Below, one piece after another: positions 9,043 to 17,689 of a stretch of 64,000 bases of DNA. The stretch is from JAZKFT01 sp965246935 (GTDB taxonomy: Bacteria; Bacteroidota; Bacteroidia; Chitinophagales; Chitinophagaceae), in the NCBI GenBank assembly GCA_965246935.1, contig CBDFGC010000017.1:62001-126000 (forward strand). Reading direction: 5' to 3'. The position numbers and the translations under genes are program-made. How positions within the stretch are numbered: position 1 is the first letter of the stretch; the number at the start of each line of letters is the position of its first letter. The notes below the pieces were generated by a model that saw nothing but the letters and a program-made list of their open reading frames with translations, had not been told where the DNA came from and made no database searches.

Positions 9043-9595
9043 TTGTAGAATTTGTTCAATAAATCAGTGTACCGGCAATTCATACTGTGGGGACAATTAC
9101 CTGTTTCGGATATTCCAACATGATATGTGCCGTTTACTCTCTCAAAAGTCTCCGACTTTGTAGCATTATGTTCTAATTAGAGTCTTGCAGACTCGGATTT
9201 GCCAGGTTTTGAATTTGAATGACTGTTGCTATCCACATACCCGATTTGGTCTGAAGCTAAGGGTAGGTAAATCATGTTGTAAAGTCGTCCCAAATCTGTT
9301 GCATTACGGGAACCGGCATGCTAAAAATTCGCTTTGAAGATAAAATACAAGGAACCCGTTGCTGATAGCTGTTCTAAATTCTACATTGAGGCTTACCCAT
9401 ACTCATATCCTGTTAGGATTTAGTAGGGGCCGGGGGTAAGGGCGAAGGCCGGCATTCAGATAGCACAGCTGAGACGCACCCTCACTTGTATGCCTTTATC
9501 AGATGCCGGGTCTGTTACAATACATTGCAAAAAATTGAGCGCAAAAGCTATTAGTTCAAAATATTATTCATACACCTGATTCATTAAAAGACGAC
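9043..9595. other. Intergenic region between the two metzincin modules
   Basis: About 550 bases without a supported gene. A G-rich stretch (GGGGCCGGGGGTAAGGGCG near 9,427) stands out. No MITE-like element is found before the second module, unlike the first. Confidence 0.4.
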
Positions 9596-11086
9596 ATGAA
9601 AAAACTGCTACTGATTATTTTTTCCGTTATTGGTTGCCATGCTTTTGCCCAGAACTGGCCGGTAAAGCAATTAGTGAATGATAAAAAAGCGGACGGAATC
9701 ACTTTTGTACAAATTCCTGCTTTTCAATTTGCGGGCAACCGGCAACTGGCCCAAAGAGGAACCTACCAGGAACTGCAATTGAGTGCATCGTTCCGGCAAC
9801 AATTAATGGCACAAATGCCGCAGGCCATACGGATTACTATTCCGCTCAGCAGTACGCAATCCATTACTTGTGAACTGGTAAAAGCGAGCCTGGGCAACGC
9901 AAAAATTACGGAGAACAACGGTAGGGTAATTCCCAACCTGATTATTCCGGTACTGTACCGGGGCGTGGTAAGCGGCGAACGGCAAAAGAATAATGTAATC
10001 CTAACCGTAACAGATGGTTCTGTTTCATTACTGGCTACTTTTTTCGATAAAGCCATCCAGATAGTGCAGGCCGATAGTGCCAGCCCACTTGCTTACCGGC
10101 TGTACAATACTACGACTGTTCAGTTCCCGGCATATAAAATGGACTGTGGCACCGATGAAAGCGACAATGCCAGGGTAGGTACTACTATACCGCTTAACGG
10201 CACTATTACCAACCGTACCAATGCTTTACAGGATAAATGTGTAAATGTGTATGTAGATTGTTTCGATAGCCTGTACCAGCATTTTGGCAGTAGCCGCCAG
10301 CAAACGCTCAACTATGTGTACGAACTTTTTAACCTGGTTACTACCGGCTACATCAATGATTCTATCAATATACAGCTTATTGGCATCAACGTGTGGACGA
10401 TTACTGACCCCTTCGACCAAACAACCCGGTTGTTAGCACGGAATACACTAACAGTTTACCATAAGGATAATTTTTGGGGCAACTTATGCGTAGGGCTGGA
10501 CTGGAGCGTGGGGCTGGGTGGCCTTGCCAGTGGTTTTGGCCTGGCAAAAGCTACTACACCCAATGCTTGTGGCGTGTACAAGGCGGCAGACAGTACCGGG
10601 GCCACTTGCTATTGCGACCTCAACTTTTCGGGCAACTTTACCGGTTTTCCAACGGGTAGTACCGTTACCCAGGGGCAGTTGGCAGTAACCATGCATGAAA
10701 TGGGGCACTTGTTAGGCTCCCGGCATACGCACTGGTGCGGCTGGCAACTTACCCCTACCGTAACAGGAGCAATTGATAGCTGTGCCTCGGTTGAAAACGG
10801 GCCTTGTGCTACGGTGGGCACCACGCCTCCGCCTGCAGGTGGTACTATCATGAGTTACTGCCATTTACTCAGTACTTCTTCTATCATTTACAACAATGGC
10901 TTTGGGCTGTTGCCTGGCAATACCATCCGCAATTTTGTCCGGAATAATACCTGTATTTCCAACTGTATGATGTGCCTGATAAACGGCGTATTTCCGGCTT
11001 CGCAAAACGGCGATGTAGCCTCCATTCCGTTGCTATTAAATGGGTATAAACAGAAGCAGACAATACTGCCGGATACGTCAGATTAA
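9596..11086 (+). CDS. Secreted metzincin metalloprotease (M12B-like), copy 2
   Basis: This is a 496-residue paralogue of the protease at 4,292, alignable from the signal peptide (LLIIFSVIGCHAFAQ) onward. The zinc motif is intact at H367, E368, H371 and H377, with Met-turn Met419 in TIMSYC. It lacks about 20 residues of the C-terminal tail of copy 1. The catalytic region and Cys positions are the best conserved parts, while the loops between them have diverged, so both copies are probably functional and not recent duplicates. It is followed 164 bp later by the second 941-residue secreted protein. Confidence 0.85.
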   Translation: MKKLLLIIFSVIGCHAFAQNWPVKQLVNDKKADGITFVQIPAFQFAGNRQLAQRGTYQELQLSASFRQQLMAQMPQAIRITIPLSSTQSITCELVKASLGNAKITENNGRVIPNLIIPVLYRGVVSGERQKNNVILTVTDGSVSLLATFFDKAIQIVQADSASPLAYRLYNTTTVQFPAYKMDCGTDESDNARVGTTIPLNGTITNRTNALQDKCVNVYVDCFDSLYQHFGSSRQQTLNYVYELFNLVTTGYINDSINIQLIGINVWTITDPFDQTTRLLARNTLTVYHKDNFWGNLCVGLDWSVGLGGLASGFGLAKATTPNACGVYKAADSTGATCYCDLNFSGNFTGFPTGSTVTQGQLAVTMHEMGHLLGSRHTHWCGWQLTPTVTGAIDSCASVENGPCATVGTTPPPAGGTIMSYCHLLSTSSIIYNNGFGLLPGNTIRNFVRNNTCISNCMMCLINGVFPASQNGDVASIPLLLNGYKQKQTILPDTSD

Positions 11087-11250
11087 TATGGTTTCAGGCA
11101 GTAGTATACGTAAAAAGAATATATGAGCCATTATCAATTTGAAACGATAAAGCCAATCTGCCAAAGACTTCCTTCTTTTTCTATCTGTCTGATTCTACTC
11201 CTTTCTGCCAACTGCCTTTTTTATTCCTTCTATTCCGTTATTCATTTCCC

Positions 11251-14076
11251 ATGAAAATATATTTATCGCTGCTACTACTACTGATGGCATTGGGTGCCAC
11301 AGCCCAGTGGAGCAATACCAGCAACCAGTTTTTCGATAGCCTGCACATGGCGGTTACGCAAACTACTGCTGACCAGAGCAACCCGCTGGTGGTGCAGAGC
11401 TACCCCGACAGCGGCTACTTTGTAATATGGCAGGATAACCGTAACTACAACGTATCGAAAACGGATATTTATGCCCAGAAATATGATAAAAACGGGGTAC
11501 GCCTGTGGGCCGAAAACGGGATGCCGGTAACCACCGGAGTCAACAATCAGTTTTATGTATACAGTTCCAACCAGGACTACCGCAACCGTTCCTTTGCTGC
11601 TACCGATAGTACGGGTGGTTTTTACATTTGCTATACGGACGATAGTGTAAATAACTATAGCTGGCCCCGTGCCACCGTGCAGCATGTACACAGCGATGGC
11701 AGTGCCGTGTTTGGCGGTGCTGGCTATGTGGCGGGACGGGTGCCTGCTGATGGCTCTTATGTGCTGACTTCGCCGCAACTGATTGCTGATGGGGCCAAAG
11801 GGTTTTACCTGGCTTTTGAAAAAGACCCTTACGGGCAGGTCCTGTATATTGTCAACGGGAAAGAGGAGAATGGCGCCATGCGGATTTTTAGCAGCAATGC
11901 GGTGAACCAGAATGCGGTGCAGAAATATGATGTTCAGGTTTGTGTAGGCGTACACCCTTACGTAGAATACCCGCAGGCCAATGTAAAAGACTACAACATC
12001 TGGTCCGACGGGCAGGGAGGTTGCAACATTGTAATGAGCCTGAACGCCAACGGCACACAGGGTACGATGCTGGGGTACAACCGTATCTGGCGGGCTAAAA
12101 AGGCTTCCATGGTGAAGACCTACCGGCGCAACGAAACCGGAGTGGTGTGCCCGCAAACACAGCAATTCAAAAAAGACAGCACGTATATGCTGTACAATCT
12201 GCAAACCTACTTTACGACCACTGCTTGCGGTTCCGCCGATGGTCAGACGGTTTATGTCGTTACCAGTTGGTTTTTTACGTCCAACGGTTTTGTTTCCCTC
12301 GATAACGGAGCATACGATTATAATTATCCGAAAGGGGTAACGATTGCCACAGATACCAACATCAACATTACGCTGCTGGCTACTACGCAACGCAAACTGA
12401 CTGGTAATAGTGTGAGTGATTTTACCGTGCAGGGCTACGCTTTTAAAGAAGAAGTATTTGACAGTATTCCCTATGAGCGGACTTCCAGCGTGGATTTCGA
12501 TTTCGGCTACAACTACCTTGACCCGACCACCACTAAATTTCACTTTTTCCGGGACACCTTATTAGGCTCCGGTAACTACTACCCCGATTTTAGCCTGGCG
12601 GGCGGCGGTAATAATTTTTACCTCACCAGCGTCATGAGCCTTTCCGGCTCCAAAAATGTGCTGTTGCAACGTCTGAAAATTCAGCGGGAAGCTACCGATT
12701 CATTATCGTTGCAATATGTTGCAGCTTCCAAAAAAGGCGATGTAATTGGCCGGGAAGTGTACACCGGTTTTAGCGGTTCCGGTATTTCGTATGATTTGCC
12801 GATGATACGGGTAGCGGGCAATGGCGATGGTATTTTTTCGATCCTGGAAAATGGTCGTTTTACCCGTATCAGCCCCATCTGGAACCGAACCCGGCTAACC
12901 TGGGGTGCTATGGGCCGGCCTGCCGGTACGGGCATTGTCAATATGCATTATTATGGGAACGAACAGCCTTTTTTACTTACCAATACACAAGGTGGCAAAG
13001 GCGTACTGGCCTGGCACGACAACCGGTTTATCAACACCAATAACAATGCAACAGACATTCTGATGCGGCATGTGGACCGGCTGGATGACATACTCTATTC
13101 GCCACCCCGCAAACCGGTACGCCTGATACCAAACCCTTATGGCCCTACCGCTGCTAACCCTGCCGTGCTGATGGGTAGTACCGGAGCACTTACCCCTTTT
13201 GAGATCAGCAGTATCTATTACGAGCCCAGCACTACCACCATTGCCGAAATTGCCGACCTGCAAAACCTGGGGATCATCCAAATGTCGCAGTACCAGAACA
13301 CGGGTACCATCCGCAAATACAATGGCGCCCCTTACCTTGACCGTAACCTGACCGTGGTGCCGGAAAATACGCCGGCGATTGTGCCAACTACCATGCGGAT
13401 TTATTTTACCAAAACGGAATTTGATGCCCTGAAGGCAACCGAACCATTACTACAAAACCCCGGCGACCTGGCCATTATTGCCCAGCCGGTAACACCCAAT
13501 GATATGCCGGTGGCATATGTACCTGTAGCAGGAGAAAAAACGTATACGCCTTCGGCCTGGGATTCCTTGCCCGGCGGTTATTACGTGGAGTTTACTACTA
13601 CTGGCTTCGGCAATTTCTTTATCACCAAATCAACGCCTACAGTGCTATGCCCTGGTGGCAGCACAAGCCTTACCAGCAACCTCAGCGGCAGCAGCTACCA
13701 GTGGTTTGTAAATATGGGAAGTGGCTTTGTATTGGCGAATGGTATTCCCAATATCAGCGGTGCCAATTCGGCTACTTTACAGCTTACTTCCGTGCCTTCT
13801 TCATGGTATGGCTACAAGTTCCAGTGCAGAGCAGATTTTACGTTGGGCAATACCTACACATTGCAGTTTTTGGCCAACTGGGTAGGCGGCACCAGTACCG
13901 ACTGGAACAACCCGGCCAATTGGGGCTGCGGCGCCGTGCCGGATGCCAATACTGATGTAATGATCACTTCCGGAAATGTAATTGTAAACACCAATAGCAG
14001 TTGCCGTACCCTTACCGTAAAGCCGGGAGCAAGTATTACGGTAAAGCCGGGAGTGAATTTGGATGTGATGAAATAG
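11251..14076 (+). CDS. Large secreted protein of unknown function, module copy 2
   Basis: This is a 941-residue full-length paralogue of the protein at 6,117, with signal peptide (LSLLLLLMALGATAQ), the WQDNRN and TDIYAQKYDKNG motifs, and a nearly identical C-terminal domain (STDWNNPANWGCGAVP, then VKPGASITVKPG). The last 60 residues are more alike between the copies than the middle, pointing to functional constraint or gene conversion there. It probably works outside the cell with the adjacent metzincin. A long antisense frame across its first half is a codon-bias artefact. Confidence 0.7.
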   Translation: MKIYLSLLLLLMALGATAQWSNTSNQFFDSLHMAVTQTTADQSNPLVVQSYPDSGYFVIWQDNRNYNVSKTDIYAQKYDKNGVRLWAENGMPVTTGVNNQFYVYSSNQDYRNRSFAATDSTGGFYICYTDDSVNNYSWPRATVQHVHSDGSAVFGGAGYVAGRVPADGSYVLTSPQLIADGAKGFYLAFEKDPYGQVLYIVNGKEENGAMRIFSSNAVNQNAVQKYDVQVCVGVHPYVEYPQANVKDYNIWSDGQGGCNIVMSLNANGTQGTMLGYNRIWRAKKASMVKTYRRNETGVVCPQTQQFKKDSTYMLYNLQTYFTTTACGSADGQTVYVVTSWFFTSNGFVSLDNGAYDYNYPKGVTIATDTNINITLLATTQRKLTGNSVSDFTVQGYAFKEEVFDSIPYERTSSVDFDFGYNYLDPTTTKFHFFRDTLLGSGNYYPDFSLAGGGNNFYLTSVMSLSGSKNVLLQRLKIQREATDSLSLQYVAASKKGDVIGREVYTGFSGSGISYDLPMIRVAGNGDGIFSILENGRFTRISPIWNRTRLTWGAMGRPAGTGIVNMHYYGNEQPFLLTNTQGGKGVLAWHDNRFINTNNNATDILMRHVDRLDDILYSPPRKPVRLIPNPYGPTAANPAVLMGSTGALTPFEISSIYYEPSTTTIAEIADLQNLGIIQMSQYQNTGTIRKYNGAPYLDRNLTVVPENTPAIVPTTMRIYFTKTEFDALKATEPLLQNPGDLAIIAQPVTPNDMPVAYVPVAGEKTYTPSAWDSLPGGYYVEFTTTGFGNFFITKSTPTVLCPGGSTSLTSNLSGSSYQWFVNMGSGFVLANGIPNISGANSATLQLTSVPSSWYGYKFQCRADFTLGNTYTLQFLANWVGGTSTDWNNPANWGCGAVPDANTDVMITSGNVIVNTNSSCRTLTVKPGASITVKPGVNLDVMK

Positions 14077-14366
14077 GAGAATGCGGGAGTCTACCTTCCT
14101 TCAATGTAAAAGGCGATGAACGATTCCATAGCAAGGAAAGATATACAAACAGTACCGAAAGCCAAACAACCCCAACTTTGTACACGTATTTTTTTGAAAG
14201 ATAATAAAAGAACGAATCGGACAAATGGTGTATAAATATATCGACCATCACTTGCGACAATTTAATAGTTAACGACCGATTGAGGAATAGAGTAAGAATA
14301 AATAATGAACATATATTTATAACATCATTCACCACTTTTAAATTGTACCAAGCAAAATTTTCAATT

Positions 14367-15119
14367 ATGAACAGACGGGAGTTTACAAGAGCTACTTTAA
14401 TGACACTTACGAGTATTGCACTTCTTGATACCTTGTTTACAAACAATTTATTCGCTTCTCCGTTCAAAGAAATTTCGGCAAAGTGGTTGAAAGAATTACA
14501 TGTAATGTGCAAAGACTTAAAGGTTGACAAGATCAGTCCACTTCAGTGGCAGGAGAAAATAAGTGAGTTTCATAATAAACTACCATTGACAGACCTATTA
14601 AAACTTATTGACTTTGAGAAAGCAATTAAGAGTCTTCAATATTCTGATAAGGGCGCTATCACAACAGACCCTGTACTTCCGAAAGTAAAGGGCATTTCAG
14701 AACACTATTCTTTTTCCGGACGCATTTTCGGAATGAAAAAAGACCGGGCAATAATTCCACACGGGCATACAAACATGACTTCCTGCCACAGAATTATGAG
14801 TGGCGAATTTTTATTAAAACAGTATGATAGAATAAGAGATGAGGGCGATTATATGTTCATTAAACAAACAGTTGAAGAAACAGGAAAGGCAGGAAGTTTC
14901 TCATCAATATCAGATGAAAAAGACAACGTACACTGGCTTGTAACAAATACTGATCATGCGTATACATTTGATGTTATAGTAGCTAACTTACGCAACAAGC
15001 CAACTGAAATTGACAATATAGATATATATAAAGCTGAAAAAATTGAAGCCGGTTTGCTTAGGGTAAAGAAACTTGATCGGAAAGATGCGTTGGATAAATA
15101 TGGAGATTCTCATCATTAA
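14367..15119 (+). CDS. Tat-exported cupin-like protein
   Basis: I chose ATG 14,367 because it gives a Tat-like leader, MNRREF then a hydrophobic TLMTLTSIALLDTLF; the frame is open to 14,280. The mature part of about 225 residues contains PHGHTNMTSCHRIMSGEF, a cupin-type motif with His-x-His, a third His and a Gly. It could therefore bind a metal and act as a dioxygenase-like or sensing beta-barrel; no substrate can be named. The gene is distinctly more AT-rich than the metzincin genes before it, which hints at separate ancestry. Nothing around it suggests a pathway. Confidence 0.55.
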   Translation: MNRREFTRATLMTLTSIALLDTLFTNNLFASPFKEISAKWLKELHVMCKDLKVDKISPLQWQEKISEFHNKLPLTDLLKLIDFEKAIKSLQYSDKGAITTDPVLPKVKGISEHYSFSGRIFGMKKDRAIIPHGHTNMTSCHRIMSGEFLLKQYDRIRDEGDYMFIKQTVEETGKAGSFSSISDEKDNVHWLVTNTDHAYTFDVIVANLRNKPTEIDNIDIYKAEKIEAGLLRVKKLDRKDALDKYGDSHH

Positions 15120-15264
15120 ATAAATACTGATTCAATCCAACAGTAGCTCTTCTGTATTTTATTTTTCTATAGTCTTTCAAATAAGTTGCATAGAGAATTA
15201 ATGTACAAGAGTGCGACGACACCGAAGTTGATTAGACTTACTTCGGCCTGATACATTTTTTTCG

Positions 15265-15440
15265 TCTGGCGGAGAGCTACCACTCTCTGTTGCTCTACGC
15301 TATCAAGTGCCTGCTTGCTACTTATTTTCAAAACTTTTAAAGCTGCTCTTAATTACCGGCGTCAAAATGCTTTATCCCTATAGCATGCCATTCGCACATT
15401 AGTAACAAAGAGGCACTTGACAGAGTCAAGCGATAGTGTT
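15265..15440. repeat. Leader repeat of the Rpn genes, copy 1
   Basis: A segment of about 150-175 bp recurs at 16,363-16,523 in front of the second nuclease gene. It contains TCAAGTGCCTG and its inverse AGGCACTTGA about 120 bp later, so the repeat can fold into a long stem-loop. The 15,120-15,264 stretch before it shows nothing else. Confidence 0.65.
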
Positions 15441-15508
15441 AGCTGCGATATTGCGTAAAAATTTCCCTGCTAACTTTATCCGTCTGGAATTGATAAATTT
15501 ACCAGTTT

Positions 15509-16345
15509 ATGAAGGCAAAATACATTAACCCATTTACAGACTTCGGTTTTAAAAAAATCTTCGGTGAAGAAGCCAGCAAACCTTTATTGATTGACTTCCT
15601 CAATGCCCTCTTACCTCAACAGAATAAGATTATTGACCTTAGTTTCAAAAATACAGAGCAGTTAGGACAAACTGATTTAGATAGGAAAGCCGTATACGAC
15701 ATTTACTGCCAGAATGAAAATGGTGAAAGATTTATTGTGGAATTACAGAAAGCAAAGCAGAACTACTTTAAAGAGCGAACTATTTATTATTCCACCTTTC
15801 CGATTAGAGAACAAGCTGAAAAAGGAGAATGGAATTATGATTTGAGAGCTGTGTATTGCGTAGGAATTTTAGACTTCACCTTTGATGATTACGGGAATGA
15901 ACCAGAGAAGCATGAAGTAGTTCACACAATTAAGCTGAAAAATCAGCACGGTAAAACTTTTTATGAGAAACTCACTTACATCTATCTTGAAATGCCCAAT
16001 TTTAATAAGCAGGAGAGTGCGTTGGAAACCCGGTTAGATAAGTGGCTTTACTTCATAAAACATTTAGAGGATTTTAAAAGTATTCCGGCCATCTTTAGCG
16101 ATGAAGTATTTACGCAAGCCTTTGAAAAAGCAGAGCTTGCTAAATTGGGACAAGCCGATTTAGATAAGTACGAAAACAGTTTGAAAGTATATCGTGATTT
16201 AAAAGGGGTGATAGATACTGCATTCGATGAGGGAAAAGCGGAAAGAAATAAAGAGGTAGCTAAAGCACTTCGCGAAAATGGAGTAGCCATTGAAATAATC
16301 ATAAAAACAACAGGACTTTCAGAAGAGGAGATTATAAACCTCTAA
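15509..16345 (+). CDS. Rpn family / PDDEXK nuclease-family protein, intact copy
   Basis: The protein has 278 residues, starting MKAKYINPFTDFGFKKIFGE, the hallmark opening of Rpn (recombination-promoting nuclease, formerly 'PD-(D/E)XK transposase') proteins in Bacteroidota. The catalytic set is visible: D64 in YDIYC and E78-x-Q80 in FIVELQ. The C-terminal tail is charged and ends in a short helix (ETTGLSEEEIINL-like). Members are DNA endonucleases implicated in RecA-independent recombination and possibly phage defence. It is the first unit of a tandem duplication that also includes about 150 bp of leader. Confidence 0.8.
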   Translation: MKAKYINPFTDFGFKKIFGEEASKPLLIDFLNALLPQQNKIIDLSFKNTEQLGQTDLDRKAVYDIYCQNENGERFIVELQKAKQNYFKERTIYYSTFPIREQAEKGEWNYDLRAVYCVGILDFTFDDYGNEPEKHEVVHTIKLKNQHGKTFYEKLTYIYLEMPNFNKQESALETRLDKWLYFIKHLEDFKSIPAIFSDEVFTQAFEKAELAKLGQADLDKYENSLKVYRDLKGVIDTAFDEGKAERNKEVAKALRENGVAIEIIIKTTGLSEEEIINL

Positions 16346-16362
16346 AAAAAACACCTTCCCAC

Positions 16363-16523
16363 CTGGCGCAAGGCTGCCGCTCTCTGTTGCTCTACGCTGT
16401 CAAGTGCCTGCCTGTTACTTATTTCCAAAACTTTTGAAGCTGTTCTTCATTACCGGCGTTAAAATGCTTTATCTGTATAGCATGCAATTCGCACATAAGT
16501 AACGGAGAGGCACTTGACGGAGT
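16363..16523. repeat. Leader repeat of the Rpn genes, copy 2
   Basis: This is a direct repeat of 15,265-15,440 with scattered substitutions (shared CTCTCTGTTGCTCTACGCT and ATTACCGGCGT). The same internal inverted pair CAAGTGCCT/AGGCACTTG is kept, which argues for a constrained structure. The rest of the gap up to 16,694 shows no gene. Confidence 0.65.
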
Positions 16524-16694
16524 GGAGTGCCAGTATAGCGCCCTCGCCTGCTACTTATCTTTAAATCGTTTGAAGATGCCATTGATTATCACCATTTCAA
16601 TATTCTATATAACCGATCAGACCGCTAATTGAGCCTTCGTGGAAGACATAGAAGGACTTACCGTAAATTTGTCTTATAATTTAAGGACAAGCAG

Positions 16695-17560
16695 ATGAAG
16701 GCGAAATACATTAACCCCTATACAGACTTTGGTTTCAAAAAAATCTTTGGAGAAGAAGCCAGTAAACCTCTGCTAATAGACTTCCTGAATGCCCTTTTGC
16801 CTGAACAAAACAAAATTGTTGACCTTACTTTTAAAAACACCGAACAACTCGGACTGAACGACCTTGACCGGAAAGCTATCTACGACATCTATTGCGAAAA
16901 TGACAAAAGTGAAAAATTCATTGTAGAACTACAGAAAGCCAAACAGTCCGCCGCGGCGGATAAAGACAGAACCATTTACTACTCAACATTTCCCATTCGC
17001 GAACAGGCAGAAAAGGGTGAATGGAACTATAACCTGAAAGCCGTTTACTGCATCGGTATTCTGGACTTTACCTTCGACGATTACGAAAGTAGCCGGAAAG
17101 AAGTGAGTATTTGCACACTATTAAACTTAAGAATCAGAACGGCAGGATTTTCTACGACAAGCTGACTTACGTATATTTAGAAATGCCCAACTTCATAAAG
17201 ACTGAAAGCCAGTTGGAAACCCGGTTGGACAAATGGTTATATTTTATCAAACACCTGGAAGACTTTCAAAGCATCCCAGCCATTTTTAAAGACAAAATAT
17301 TTGAGCAGGCTTTTGAGAAGGCAGAACTTGCCAACTTAGGACAAGCCGACCTGGATAAATATGAAATGAACCTGAAAATTTATCGGGACTATAAGAATAC
17401 GGTTGATACTGCTTTCGACGAAGGAAAAATAGAAGGGAAGATAGAAGGGAAGATGGAAGAAAAGATGGAAATTGCTAAACAGGCAAAACTAATAGGACTC
17501 GGTATAACTGATATTATCAAGCTCACTGGATTATCAGCGGACGAAATCAATAAGCTCTGA
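16695..17560 (+). pseudogene. Rpn/PDDEXK nuclease paralogue, frameshifted
   Basis: This is the second copy of the nuclease gene. The first 140 residues (active site kept: YDIYC and FIVELQ) are followed near 17,107 by an extra AGTATTTG-like stretch in place of a 3-base codon, which shifts the frame and ends the first product at 17,165. The rest, from HTIKLKNQNGR on, continues in another frame to 17,560 and could start at a TTG at 17,111. The C-terminus carries a short in-frame repeat EGKIEGKIEGKMEEKME. It is probably a pseudogene, but since some Rpn loci make a separate C-terminal product, a functional second half cannot be excluded. Confidence 0.75.
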
Positions 17561-17635
17561 CAAAGTACGGTGCCTGACATTGCACTGGTATGAGGCGGCA
17601 AACCCAACCAGCGAAGTACCCGTTTTTGCCCAATA

Positions 17636-17670
17636 AAAAAAGCATAAGGAAAATGTATCCCTTATGCTTT
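17636..17670. terminator. Bidirectional terminator hairpin
   Basis: AAAGCATAAGG pairs with CCTTATGCTTT around a 9-10 base loop, with A-runs before and T-rich sequence after. It lies between the plus-strand Rpn copy and the convergent minus-strand susD, so it can serve both. Confidence 0.75.
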
Positions 17671-17689
17671 CTGATAAATATATATTCAA

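Noticed and set aside
11278..12543. 421-codon minus-strand frame opposite the 941-aa secreted protein gene
   Set aside because: It is a codon-bias shadow; composition is odd (many His, Val, Ile), it has no domain, and the paralogous gene has only a short frame at the same place.
14001..14204. 67-codon frame at the end of the second secreted protein gene
   Set aside because: Mostly overlaps the end of the larger gene in another frame; no support.
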